Source: a virus
Direction: 5' to 3' (one strand)
DNA length: 24,364 bases
IMG/VR virus record: IMGVR_UViG_3300017593_000873
Location: 1 to 24,364 of that record
Below, piece after piece: positions 1 to 6,440 of this stretch. The translations under genes and the position numbers were made by a program. Every line of letters begins with the position of its first letter. Within the stretch, counting starts at the first letter, position 1. Below the pieces are notes generated by a model. The model had not been told where the DNA came from. It did no database searches and saw nothing but the letters and a program-made list of their open reading frames with translations.

Positions 1-2574
1 GGAATATACACTACAGATAAAAAGAAAGCATTACGAGATTTGGTTAATATTTTGAAAGAGAATAAAACAGATGTAGATATTTTAGCAGAACTTCATAATG
101 CTGGCTTTTTATTACCTACTGATTTGAATAAAGAATTTATGAAAATTACTGGATATGATGGAATAATTAGAAAAATGCCGAATGGAAAAAAGATTGTTGT
201 GGCACTTCATCCAGACCAAATTGTTATACTTGATGATTTCTACAACCAAGCAATCAAAGGAGTAAAAGCAACCAAACCCGCCCTCAAAGAAACCTGGCAA
301 AAAATCTCCACCTATCCTAAAAAAGGCGACTATGTAAGAGTAAACTGGAAAGGCAAAACCTATGAAGGAACAATTACTGGAGAAAAACCAGTCAGATTTA
401 GAACTGGATATGTGGCAAGAGAGATTACTACCAAAGAAGGAGTTAAGAAATGGATGCCGTGGACGAGTAAAGCGAAATATGAGGTGAAAATAGAAAAACC
501 GACGCCGACACCCGAAATCAAACCCAAAGCAAAGCCCGAGGCTAAACCAAAAATTAAACCAAAAATTAAACCAGAGATTAAACCAAAAGAGCCAGAGATT
601 CCTAAAGAAATTCACAAGAGCGACAAAGAATTAATAGAAAAATTGATAAAAAGATTAAAAGCAGCCCCTCTTTTTAGAGGCAAACAGGAGAAACTCTATA
701 CTGAAGCGAGAGCCAAAAAACTTGCTAAACTGTTGAAAATTAGAGGAAAAGAAAAAGGAGAGGAAAGATTTTACAAAGAGTTGGCAGCTCTAAAAGGAGA
801 ACTGCCTAAATTGCAATTTCAGCCAATTAGGGAAGGATTTGACCAAAAGAGCGTGGACAGATTGTTTGATATGATAGCAGAAAAGAGAATTTTGGATGAT
901 TGGGAGAAGGTTAATGCTCAAAAAGGATTACTGAAAGTATTAGAAGGTAGAGTCCCAACCAAGGCAGAAATCTCTTTATTGAATGATGTTTTTGGCGAAA
1001 GGTTTACAAAAGCCCTTTTAGAAAAAAGACCGCTCTTTGAAAAGATGACAGAGATGGGAATGCAACTATATAATCTATCTCGGAGCCTTATGGCTGGCTT
1101 TTTTGACTTCTCCGCTACCTGTATGCAGAATCTCTTATTTGCTTATAGACATCCTCTCAAGACAAGCGAGAATTTTGTTAAAAGTTTAAGAATGTTTGCC
1201 AGTGAAACCTACTTTAAGAAAAGTATGGAGGAAATTGTAATGAGACCAACTTATAGAGCAATGAAAAAAGCAAAACTTCCGTTAACAGAAATGGGAGGAA
1301 TTATTAGCGAGAGAGAGGAAATGTTTATGGCGCCTATTGCTGAAAAAATTCCTGTTATTGGAAAAGTTATTAGGGCTACTGGACGGGCTTATACAGGATT
1401 TCTTAACAGGATGAGGGCAGATGTATTTGATGCCTATTACAAAAGTGCTAAACTACTCGGCATAGATGTAGCAGATGAGAGATTCTTGTCTACACTGGGC
1501 AGATTTATAGGAAATGCTACAGGGAGAGGAAGATTGCCAGGGCAACTTGAAAGAGCAATGCCTGTTCTCTCACAGGGTTTATTTTCAGCCAGAAAATTAG
1601 CGGCTACTTTTGATATGATAAATCCTGAATTCTATATCACTCTTCATCCTTATGTGAGAAGGAAAGTTTTAGAAACCTGGTTAGCATTTTTGGGAGGTGG
1701 ATTAACTCTTTTAGGAATAGGTAAATTAGCAGGAGCAGAGGTTGAAACAGACCCAACTAATGCAGATTTTGGCAAAATTAAAATTGGTAATACAAGAATA
1801 AATGTTTTTGGTTCTTATCAATCAATAGCGGTATTATTAGCCAGATTATGGAAAGGATATATTACCTCTTCTACTACTAAAAAAAGAATGGTTTTGGGAA
1901 GAGGATATAAGCCTGTAACCCGTTTAGATATTATTTCTCGTTTCTTTTCAATGAAGCAGCATCCAACCTTAACTTTTATCTTTTCCTTGTTAAGAGGAAC
2001 AGACCAAATAGGGAGGAGATTTGATTGGAAAGAAGATGCTTTGAAAATGTATACGCCGATGGTCTTTCAAGATGGTAGGGACCTTTTTAAGGAACACGGC
2101 GCAACAAGATTATCTTTCTTTGGTGTAGTATTAGCAATGTTAGGAGTATCAGTGCAAACCTATGCTCCGACTATACGATTTAACGAGAAGATTACCAAAG
2201 AAGTAAGAAGATTACAGGACAAAGGATACAGTGAAATTGTCGGCATAGGAGCATATATGCCAGGATATCCTTCTTTATCTCTTAAAGAGAACGATTTAAT
2301 GCAGAGATTTGCCGAAAAATTGGCTAATTATAGAATCAGTAATCTATTGGCAAGTGAGGAATATAAAAAACTTTCAGACGAGGAAAGAGCAAGAAAGATA
2401 AACAATGAAGTCAAAAAAGCAATTCGCCGAGCAAAGGTAAGGATGATTTTGAAAAAGATAGAAGGGTTAGAAGGTGAGGAATTGAGGAGGAAACTTAAAA
2501 AATTTAAAGATGATGGCTTATTAACCAAAACAATTTTCAAGGAGATTAGAAAAGAAAGAGAGATTAGATTTTAA
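1..2574 (+). CDS. Large polyvalent-type phage protein, 5' end cut by window
   Basis: The frame is open from base 1, so this is the C-terminal 857 codons of a longer gene; a TTG at 40 is not needed as a start. After about 150 residues comes a Pro/Lys linker of repeated KPKIKP-type units (about 495-600), then helical charged sequence. The region around 1060-1470 has the pattern LSRSLMAGFFDFSA ... hP ... GRAYTGFLNRMRADVFDA. It resembles the LPD38-type domain of large polyvalent phage proteins (from memory of the family, not searched). Such proteins are thought to be packaged and injected with the DNA. A hydrophobic segment (LAFLGGGLTLLGIG) lies near 1680-1730, and the C-terminus is a Lys/Glu-rich helix. 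An internal virion protein is the alternative reading and is compatible. Confidence 0.75.
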   Translation, partial: GIYTTDKKKALRDLVNILKENKTDVDILAELHNAGFLLPTDLNKEFMKITGYDGIIRKMPNGKKIVVALHPDQIVILDDFYNQAIKGVKATKPALKETWQKISTYPKKGDYVRVNWKGKTYEGTITGEKPVRFRTGYVAREITTKEGVKKWMPWTSKAKYEVKIEKPTPTPEIKPKAKPEAKPKIKPKIKPEIKPKEPEIPKEIHKSDKELIEKLIKRLKAAPLFRGKQEKLYTEARAKKLAKLLKIRGKEKGEERFYKELAALKGELPKLQFQPIREGFDQKSVDRLFDMIAEKRILDDWEKVNAQKGLLKVLEGRVPTKAEISLLNDVFGERFTKALLEKRPLFEKMTEMGMQLYNLSRSLMAGFFDFSATCMQNLLFAYRHPLKTSENFVKSLRMFASETYFKKSMEEIVMRPTYRAMKKAKLPLTEMGGIISEREEMFMAPIAEKIPVIGKVIRATGRAYTGFLNRMRADVFDAYYKSAKLLGIDVADERFLSTLGRFIGNATGRGRLPGQLERAMPVLSQGLFSARKLAATFDMINPEFYITLHPYVRRKVLETWLAFLGGGLTLLGIGKLAGAEVETDPTNADFGKIKIGNTRINVFGSYQSIAVLLARLWKGYITSSTTKKRMVLGRGYKPVTRLDIISRFFSMKQHPTLTFIFSLLRGTDQIGRRFDWKEDALKMYTPMVFQDGRDLFKEHGATRLSFFGVVLAMLGVSVQTYAPTIRFNEKITKEVRRLQDKGYSEIVGIGAYMPGYPSLSLKENDLMQRFAEKLANYRISNLLASEEYKKLSDEERARKINNEVKKAIRRAKVRMILKKIEGLEGEELRRKLKKFKDDGLLTKTIFKEIRKEREIRF

Positions 2575-2717
2575 TAAAGTTCTCCTGCTGTTCCGCTTTC
2601 TAATCGTAGGTCAACTCCTAAAATATAATAGCCAATTAAAAAGAGCAGAATAGACCAGAGAATTCCCACGAGCATAGCAATAATGAAAAATTTAATATCT
2701 TTCCAAGTAAAACACAT
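2571..2717 (-). CDS. Small single-pass membrane protein, 48 aa
   Basis: This is the second gene of a minus-strand pair. It starts at ATG 2717, two bases after the stop of the 34-residue ORF, and stops at TAA 2573-2571, overlapping the end of the converging polyvalent gene by four bases. It begins MCFTWKDIKFFIIAM, followed by one long hydrophobic helix (about residues 9-34), then a short polar tail ending in GELY. The W..KD-then-helix layout resembles the upstream peptide. Its function is unknown; holin, antiholin, exclusion or toxin-like peptides are all possible from topology alone. No Shine-Dalgarno is visible, so translation is probably coupled to the first ORF. Confidence 0.6.
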   Translation of the reverse strand: MCFTWKDIKFFIIAMLVGILWSILLFLIGYYILGVDLRLESGTAGELY

Positions 2718-2719
2718 AA

Positions 2720-2824
2720 TTAAGGAAAAATTGAAAGAAAGCAATAACTAAAATAGAGCAAAAAGAAATAAAAGACAAACAAAAAGATAATAACAACAGC
2801 ATCTTTAGCAATTTCCCAATTCAT
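2720..2824 (-). CDS. Very hydrophobic 34-aa membrane peptide, probably leaderless
   Basis: ATG at 2824 lies seven bases after the -10 box of a near-perfect minus-strand promoter, so the mRNA should start at or just before the start codon. The peptide has a short polar N-terminus (MNWEIAKD), then one uninterrupted hydrophobic stretch to the end (FLFVFYFFLLYFSYCF). It is one of only two minus-strand genes in the window and is translationally close to the 48-residue gene. A small phage membrane effector is the best guess; no family is recognised. Confidence 0.6.
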   Translation of the reverse strand: MNWEIAKDAVVIIFLFVFYFFLLYFSYCFLSIFP

Positions 2825-2853
2825 TGCCAAAATAATAGCACTTTTGATAAAAT
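2824..2853 (+). promoter_or_regulatory. Possible divergent promoter for the holin-like gene
   Basis: TTGCCA (2824-2829), an 18-base spacer and TAAAAT (2848-2853), with TGA just before the -10 as an extended -10. It overlaps the minus-strand promoter completely, so the two would compete. It is weaker than the minus-strand one. Confidence 0.35.
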
Positions 2854-2860
2854 ATGTCAA
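2832..2860 (-). promoter_or_regulatory. Strong minus-strand sigma70-type promoter
   Basis: Read on the minus strand: TTGACA (2860-2855), a 17-base spacer, then TATTAT (2837-2832) preceded by TGC, an extended -10. Only seven bases separate the -10 from the ATG at 2824. The -35 is perfect and the spacing optimal. Confidence 0.75.
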
Positions 2861-2863
2861 GTC

Positions 2864-2871
2864 AAAGGTCG
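2864..2871 (+). repeat. AAAGGTCG octamer, representative of a recurring motif
   Basis: AAAGGTCG also occurs at 5513, 6477, 6723, 7562, 8718, 19222, 19434, 20133 and 21940, always on the plus strand and about 20-80 bases upstream of the next start codon. The copies at 2864 and 6723 extend to AAAGGTCGTTAA. Those at 20133 and 21940 share AGGGCTTA just upstream. The role is unknown. Confidence 0.5.
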
Positions 2872-2892
2872 TTAATTAAAACATAAAAATCT

Positions 2893-3147
2893 ATGGCAGA
2901 AGAAATTTTTGTCGGAGCAGTAGTTTCCCTGTTGGTTCAGGTAATCAAGAAACTCTACCGAGAATACATCAGTGAGGAATGGCAGGATGTGGCTGTTTTG
3001 GGAACTCTTGTCTTGTTCTCAATCGGGGGAGCAGCAATTTATCAGGTATTGGTTCACCAGGGCTTGTGGGAGTGCTTTTACAAGGTTATTGTCAACGCTT
3101 CGGCTATCTGGGCTTTGCTGATTAAAAGGGTGGAAGACAAGGCGTAA
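2893..3147 (+). CDS. Holin-like small membrane protein
   Basis: An 84-residue protein with two predicted membrane helices: residues about 4-18 (IFVGAVVSLLVQVIK), weak, and about 34-52 (AVLGTLVLFSIGGAAIY), strong. A further hydrophobic stretch lies near 64-78, and the C-terminus is charged (KRVEDKA). Size and topology suit a phage holin, which makes the membrane lesion for lysis. No lysis enzyme is directly adjacent; the nearest is the transglycosylase at 8346. It is followed by tandem terminators, so it ends its transcription unit. The family assignment rests on topology only. Confidence 0.5.
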   Translation: MAEEIFVGAVVSLLVQVIKKLYREYISEEWQDVAVLGTLVLFSIGGAAIYQVLVHQGLWECFYKVIVNASAIWALLIKRVEDKA

Positions 3148-3182
3148 TAATAACTCTTATACTCCGTCATCATTATAGGAAG

Positions 3183-3210
3183 AAGATTTTGCAAGGTCTT
3201 GCAAAATCTT
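3183..3210. repeat. 13-bp perfect palindrome with 2-base centre
   Basis: AAGATTTTGCAAG (3183-3195) and its exact complement at 3198-3210. A two-base centre is too short for a clean RNA loop, so a protein-binding DNA site is possible. It is followed by a CAGG/CCTG hairpin (3215-3228) and two terminators. Confidence 0.6.
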
Positions 3211-3230
3211 TAAGCAGGTGGATGCCTGTT

Positions 3231-3258
3231 AAAAACCTACTGCCCCCAGTCGGTTTTT
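3231..3258 (+). terminator. Terminator-like hairpin upstream of a stronger one
   Basis: AAAAACC-t-ACTG (3231-3242), loop CCCC, CAGT-c-GGTTTTT (3247-3258), with one mismatch. It ends in five T and could act in either direction. Confidence 0.6.
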
Positions 3259-3259
3259 G

Positions 3260-3282
3260 CCGCCCGTAAGGGCGGTTTTTTT
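3260..3282 (+). terminator. Intrinsic terminator
   Basis: CCGCCC (3260-3265), loop GTAA, GGGCGG (3270-3275), then seven T. It ends the holin-like transcription unit. Confidence 0.9.
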
Positions 3283-3289
3283 ATAAAAA

Positions 3290-3306
3290 GTGTCACGATG
3301 TGACAC
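3290..3306. promoter_or_regulatory. Operator-like palindrome upstream of the 3347 gene
   Basis: GTGTCAC, GAT, GTGACAC: perfect 7-bp half sites with a three-base centre. It lies just upstream of the -35 region of the next promoter, a typical position for a repressor or activator dimer. The cognate protein is not identified; the 53-residue HTH protein (6279) is one candidate. Confidence 0.55.
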
Positions 3307-3308
3307 AA

Positions 3309-3338
3309 TTAAAGTTAATTTGACAGGGGTGGTATAAT
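3309..3338 (+). promoter_or_regulatory. Extended -10 promoter for the 3347 gene
   Basis: TATAAT at 3333-3338 preceded by TGG. The -35 region at 3309-3315 is poor (TTAAAG); a TTGACA at 3320-3325 is too close (7 bp) to serve. The -10 ends eight bases before ATG 3347, implying a leaderless or nearly leaderless mRNA. Confidence 0.6.
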
Positions 3339-3346
3339 AAAGGAAT

Positions 3347-3577
3347 ATGGCAAGAAGGTCAAAAAGCATCAGGGTGGAAACAATCAAAGAAGCGGTAAGA
3401 GACTTCTATGGGCAATATAACCCAGATTTTAGAATTGTCTCTAATTTTATTAGAAAAAAGAAAACTCCAACGCTCACGGAAGAACAGAAAACCGCTATCT
3501 GGTATATTAAGCAGAATTTAGCGGATAAAACCTACCGAAACAGCGTAATCAAGGATTTGGGACTTTCTGGGCAATAA
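3347..3577 (+). CDS. Small basic protein of unknown function
   Basis: A 76-residue protein, not recognised. It starts MARRSKSIRVETIKEAV and looks helical with a positive N-terminus. The segment IRKKKTPTLTEEQ suggests a linker between two helical halves, so nucleic-acid binding is plausible but unproven. ATG 3347 is set by the promoter -10 eight bases upstream, with AGGA only two bases before the ATG, consistent with initiation on a very short leader. It forms its own transcription unit between an upstream operator and a terminator at 3591. Confidence 0.65.
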   Translation: MARRSKSIRVETIKEAVRDFYGQYNPDFRIVSNFIRKKKTPTLTEEQKTAIWYIKQNLADKTYRNSVIKDLGLSGQ

Positions 3578-3590
3578 ATACATCTTAAAC

Positions 3591-3611
3591 ACCCCAAAGT
3601 TGGGGGGTTTT
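3591..3611 (+). terminator. Intrinsic terminator after the 3347 gene
   Basis: CCCC (3592-3595), loop AAAGTT, GGGGGG (3602-3607), then TTTT. The G run could instead pair with CCCC at 3622-3625, giving an alternative hairpin. Confidence 0.65.
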
Positions 3612-3708
3612 CGGCTGATTTCCCCTTAAAAAAGACCTATACTCCCTGAGACGAGTAATTTCTCAAAAAAAGGGTTGTTTTATTTGTTTACTTAAAAGAA
3701 TTGAAAAA

Positions 3709-3996
3709 ATGCCAAAAACCAAGACCTTCACCAAAGGCAAAGACACCTACATTGTCTGTCCCAAATGTGGAGCAATCTACAACGCCAACGAAACAGAACA
3801 CTGCCCAGGTTGTTTATATGGTTTGAAACTTAATTATTCTCCTAAAAAGAAGAAAAAGAAAAAACTAACTCCCGAGCAATTAGAAAGACAAAGAAAATAC
3901 CAGCGTGAATATGCCAGAAAAAGACGCAAAGCAATAAAACTACTCTGGACAATGCCAAGTAATGGGGGACTTGACAACGATGAGCAGATGTGGTAG
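3709..3996 (+). CDS. Zinc-ribbon protein with a basic tail
   Basis: A 95-residue protein. Cysteines C17-x2-C20 and C32-x2-C35 form a clear zinc ribbon (CPKCG ... CPGC). A run of seven lysines (about 46-52) and an Arg/Lys-rich helix (QRKYQREYARKRRK) follow, then an acidic end. A nucleic-acid-binding accessory role is likely from composition; the exact function is unknown. It has no Shine-Dalgarno. Its stop codon (TAG) lies inside the -10 box of the next promoter, and the -35 lies in its last codons, so it and the HNH unit are separately controlled. Confidence 0.75.
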   Translation: MPKTKTFTKGKDTYIVCPKCGAIYNANETEHCPGCLYGLKLNYSPKKKKKKKLTPEQLERQRKYQREYARKRRKAIKLLWTMPSNGGLDNDEQMW

Positions 3997-3999
3997 GAT
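3971..3999 (+). promoter_or_regulatory. Promoter for the structured leader and HNH gene
   Basis: TTGACA (3971-3976), a 17-base spacer ending in TGTGG, then TAGGAT (3994-3999) with an extended -10. The expected transcript start is near 4006, giving a leader of about 127 bases before ATG 4133. Confidence 0.7.
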
Positions 4000-4018
4000 A
4001 GGGGGTGGAATATGGCGA

Positions 4019-4116
4019 AAATCGCAAGGAACAATTTAATACTTAATTGGCAACAATCCGCAGTTGTTTATGGGTTTTCTTGCGATTTCCCAGCCAGACG
4101 ACTGCGGATTTTTGCT
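4019..4116 (+). promoter_or_regulatory. Structured leader with two interleaved long inverted repeats
   Basis: Arm A 4019-4031 pairs with A' 4076-4088 (13 bp, one G-U; core AAATCGCAAG). Arm B 4049-4069 pairs with B' 4096-4116 (20 of 21 pairs; core AATCCGCAGT). The order is A-B-A'-B', so the stems are pseudoknotted or, more likely given their lengths and the short linkers, alternative. B is followed by ATTTTTGCTTGTT, which could make it a weak terminator. The leader ends 16 bases before the HNH start. A 36-codon ORF (4012-4122) runs through it; its codons are probably incidental, but a leader peptide is not excluded. Confidence 0.65.
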
Positions 4117-4132
4117 TGTTAGGAGTAAATTT

Positions 4133-4768
4133 ATGGCAAGCAGAGTAATATACAAAAAAGATGAATATGAACTCAAGGGGAAGAAGTATATTCAGATAGG
4201 AATAAATTCAATTGAAAGAGATATATTTAACGAATTGATTACTATCTTTAAGGAAAATTTTGCATTTTATCTACCAGAGCAAAAGGCTTGGTTTATAAGG
4301 TCTTATGGTTGGGATAAGTTGGAAGAAAAAGTTGAAAAAAAGATAGATAATCTTGTAGATGATATAGAAAATATAAGAGAAGAATTAGCAAAAAGAGTAT
4401 TAGAAAAAAAAGTATCTGAAATGATAAAAACAAAGGACGATGAAGAAATAGATGAAGATTTAGATGAAGATTTTTATGGAGAAGAATTTACAAGGATAAA
4501 AGCAAAGTTAAAAGTAAAACAAGAAGGAAGGTGTTATCTGTGTGGAAGGAAAAGAGCAGGTGTTTGCCATCACATTATTCCAGTTTCATTGGGTGGAAAA
4601 ACTGAAGAAAATAACTTAATTTTGTTGTGTTCAGAGTGTCATTCTAAACTACACACATATTATCGCAGGAAAGCGCAAGTTGAAATGTTTAAACAAGATG
4701 ACAATTTTTTCAGAAAGTGTATTGATGAATTTAAAAATCAGTTTGATGAAGAAAAGCAAAAACTATGA
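4133..4768 (+). CDS. HNH endonuclease
   Basis: A 211-residue protein. The start at ATG 4133 is supported by AGGAG seven bases upstream; an in-frame ATG at 4064 lies inside the structured leader and is rejected. The N-terminal 60 residues are a small mixed domain, followed by a charged coiled coil (62-100) and an acidic run (DDEEIDEDLDEDF). The C-terminal HNH domain has C134-x2-C137, H146-H147, N161 and C166-x2-C169-H170, i.e. the zinc-finger HNH type. Such genes in phages are homing endonucleases, packaging-associated nickases or nucleases of unknown role; it is not next to terminase, so a homing or host-DNA nuclease is more likely. Its stop overlaps the next ATG (ATGA). Confidence 0.85.
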   Translation: MASRVIYKKDEYELKGKKYIQIGINSIERDIFNELITIFKENFAFYLPEQKAWFIRSYGWDKLEEKVEKKIDNLVDDIENIREELAKRVLEKKVSEMIKTKDDEEIDEDLDEDFYGEEFTRIKAKLKVKQEGRCYLCGRKRAGVCHHIIPVSLGGKTEENNLILLCSECHSKLHTYYRRKAQVEMFKQDDNFFRKCIDEFKNQFDEEKQKL

Positions 4769-5559
4769 AACAAGAAAATGAATTTGCATTAGAGGAGCAG
4801 TTAGTAATTATCAGCATTCCTACAATAAAAAAATTATTATCTTACAAGAAAGTTGGCTCGGATGCTTTATTGCTGTATAACTTTTATTATTACACGGCTA
4901 AATGGCAAAAGACCAACCAGCCAAAAGCAACTCCTTATTTTTGTATGAAGGGATTGTGCTGGGGAAGAGATAGATTTAGAAAGGCTGACAAGTTATTAAG
5001 AGAATTAAATCTTATTCAAAAAATACCAAGTAAGGACAAGGAAGGAAAGATAACTGGCTGGTATGTTAGAATAAATTATATTTGGACAACTGAAAAAGAA
5101 AGGAAAATAAGCCCAGAAGGGACTATTTCCAGAAGGGTGGAAAACCCACCTTGTGGGAAGCAGACTATAAATGCTTCAAGTGTTGGTAATCTAAATGCTT
5201 CAAGTGTTAATAATAATATGCAAAGCAAGGCTTTGCAGGTTTCTGACGATGAAATTCAAAGAATTGCACACAAAAAACAAATTGATTACCTTATAGGGCT
5301 ATTTAAGGAAGTCAACCCCACTTATGAGCGATTATTTGGAAATAAAACCCAGCGGGCGGCGATGGAGCGCTTGGTCAAAAAGTTTGGCAAGGAGAAGGTA
5401 GAAAGGATGATAAAGGGGCTTAAAGGTATATTTGGCAAGCCATACGCACCAACTATAACAACTCCTTATTTGCTTGAAAAAAAATTGGCTGATTATATCA
5501 GTTATCTTAAAAAAAGGTCGGAAGAAAAAATTAACCTTATAGATGTGTCAAAACTATGA
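4765..5559 (+). CDS. Replication-initiator-like winged-helix protein
   Basis: A 264-residue protein starting by ATGA overlap. The N-terminal half (about 15-110) looks like a winged helix (YFCMKGLCWGRDRFRKADK, then LLRELNLIQKI and a beta wing). A Ser/Asn linker (about 125-155) is encoded by direct repeats. The C-terminal half (about 170-255) is helical, with LIGLFKEVNP and GKPYAPTITTPYLLEKKLAD, a pattern I associate with phage replication-organiser proteins. The layout (DNA-binding domain, repeat-containing linker, C-terminal domain) is like lambda O, where the origin lies within the gene. Helicase-loader binding by the C-terminus is inference. Confidence 0.55.
   Translation: MKQENEFALEEQLVIISIPTIKKLLSYKKVGSDALLLYNFYYYTAKWQKTNQPKATPYFCMKGLCWGRDRFRKADKLLRELNLIQKIPSKDKEGKITGWYVRINYIWTTEKERKISPEGTISRRVENPPCGKQTINASSVGNLNASSVNNNMQSKALQVSDDEIQRIAHKKQIDYLIGLFKEVNPTYERLFGNKTQRAAMERLVKKFGKEKVERMIKGLKGIFGKPYAPTITTPYLLEKKLADYISYLKKRSEEKINLIDVSKL
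5113..5208. repeat. Repeat cluster inside the initiator-like gene, possible origin
   Basis: CCAGAAGGG at 5113 and 5129; inverted repeat GGTGG/CCACC (5136-5150); TAAATGCTTCAAGTGTT at 5168 and again at 5192 (24-base period, encoding NASSV twice). They lie in the linker of a replication-initiator-like gene, as in lambdoid origins. Origin function is inference. Confidence 0.45.
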
Positions 5560-5942
5560 AGTGGCAAATTACTCTTAAGAGAACTAACGAAGAAATAGAG
5601 ATAACAGAAAAGGATTACGAAACTATCTCCCAGTATCTCAACAAGGCAAAGTTATTCAAATTAGAGAATGGGATGATAATTGATAGTTCCCAGATTAGAA
5701 CGATTAAGCCGATAAATGAGCCAGAGATTATCTCTAAAGAATTCCGATTATCCGAACCTAAAAGGAAGGAAAAATTGATAAAAGTCCCTGGCGGATTTCA
5801 AACTTTATCAGAAAGAAAGAGGATAAAAGAATTATTTGCCCGTCTCAAAAAAGTAGGTTGCTTCAAAGAATTTGCTACCTACGAGGACTGGGAGGAGAAA
5901 AAATATGGTGAGAGGTTTGAGGATATCCAAAAAAATAGTTGA
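5556..5942 (+). CDS. Unknown phage protein, 128 aa
   Basis: Starts by ATGA overlap with the initiator-like gene, so it is probably co-translated. The N-terminal 60 residues suggest a small beta-rich fold (MKWQITLKR, then ENGMIIDSSQIRTIKP), similar in feel to short modules that carry an xxS-x-IRTI strand. The C-terminal half is a charged helix with LSERKRIKELFARLKK. No family is recognised. The Shine-Dalgarno of the next gene lies inside its 3' end. Confidence 0.65.
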   Translation: MKWQITLKRTNEEIEITEKDYETISQYLNKAKLFKLENGMIIDSSQIRTIKPINEPEIISKEFRLSEPKRKEKLIKVPGGFQTLSERKRIKELFARLKKVGCFKEFATYEDWEEKKYGERFEDIQKNS

Positions 5943-6234
5943 AGAAATCTTACGAGATTACCCCGAAACTCGCAGTTCTGATAAAAAGTTATTCTTAAAA
6001 GTGCTGGAAAGATTTGGTCTAACCTTAACAGACGAACAAAAAAGAAAATTCCTTCAAATTCCTATCTCTTACGAGTCGGTCAGGCGAAGCCGTCAGAAAA
6101 TCCAAAATGACGAGGGCAAATACCGCCCAAGCGAGCAGGTTATCAAGGCAAGGGAGCAGGAAAGAAAAGCGGTAAGCGAAGCGGTGTTATCGGAAGAAGA
6201 AAAGTTAAAGAGGTTTAGCGAGATGTGTTTATAG
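5905..6234 (+). CDS. Conserved-type phage protein of unknown function
   Basis: A 109-residue protein. ATG 5905 is chosen because GGAGGAG lies at 5891-5897 with a good spacer; an upstream frame opening at 5872 has no such signal. The motifs DYPETRSSDKKLF, IPISYESVRRSRQKIQ and YRPSEQVIKAREQE match, from memory, a small protein common in tailed-phage early or replication regions with no assigned function. It overlaps the preceding gene by 38 bases and is followed at once by a new promoter, so it ends the 4133-6234 operon. Confidence 0.7.
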   Translation: MVRGLRISKKIVEEILRDYPETRSSDKKLFLKVLERFGLTLTDEQKRKFLQIPISYESVRRSRQKIQNDEGKYRPSEQVIKAREQERKAVSEAVLSEEEKLKRFSEMCL

Positions 6235-6240
6235 GGGGGC

Positions 6241-6269
6241 TTGACAAAAATTTGATAGTGTGGTAGAAT
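6241..6269 (+). promoter_or_regulatory. Promoter of the 53-aa HTH gene (copy 1 of a duplicated promoter)
   Basis: TTGACA (6241-6246), a 17-base spacer, TGG then TAGAAT (6264-6269). ATG follows nine bases later. Bases 6240-6265 are identical to 6425-6450. Confidence 0.75.
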
Positions 6270-6278
6270 TAGGGCAGT

Positions 6279-6440
6279 ATGAGGGAAAAAAGAGAAAGAA
6301 ACAAAATAATAATTGAAAGAATAAAGCGGGGGGATTTCTTAACGGACATTGCTCGTGAGTTCAATATTAGTCTGTCCCGAGTGTCAAAAATCAAGAAGCA
6401 TTATTTGATAGAAAAAAAGAAGGACTTGACAAAAATTTGA
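6279..6440 (+). CDS. Small helix-turn-helix DNA-binding protein, 53 aa
   Basis: Starts at ATG 6279, nine bases behind its own promoter -10, so the leader is absent or only a few bases long. A basic N-terminal helix (MREKRERNKIIIERIKRG) is followed by a clear helix-turn-helix: FLTDIAREFNISLSRVSKIK (residues 20-39), with the usual A in helix 1, a turn at FNIS and the recognition helix LSRVSKIKK. The size is like a bare DNA-binding domain of a phage regulator. The gene is bracketed by two copies of a 26-bp promoter segment, the second lying over its own 3' end, which suggests it controls both itself and what follows. Its targets are not shown. Confidence 0.75.
   Translation: MREKRERNKIIIERIKRGDFLTDIAREFNISLSRVSKIKKHYLIEKKKDLTKI

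Noticed and set aside
112-615. Minus-strand 167-codon ORF opposite the polyvalent gene
   Set aside because: Phe-rich low-complexity shadow of the Lys-rich linker on the other strand, with no promoter or start signal.
2575-2892. An untranslated 318-base gap
   Set aside because: Reading the minus strand shows two small ORFs with a strong promoter, so it is not empty.
3320-3338. TTGACA at 3320 as the -35 of the 3347 promoter
   Set aside because: Only 7 bp from the TATAAT, far too close; the extended -10 explains the promoter better.
4012-4122. A 36-codon ORF through the HNH leader as a protein gene
   Set aside because: The sequence is explained by pairing arms and gives no protein pattern; kept only as a possible leader peptide.
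4064-4132. Longer N-terminus for the HNH protein from ATG 4064
   Set aside because: It would be encoded by the arms of the structured leader, whereas ATG 4133 has AGGAG at the right distance.
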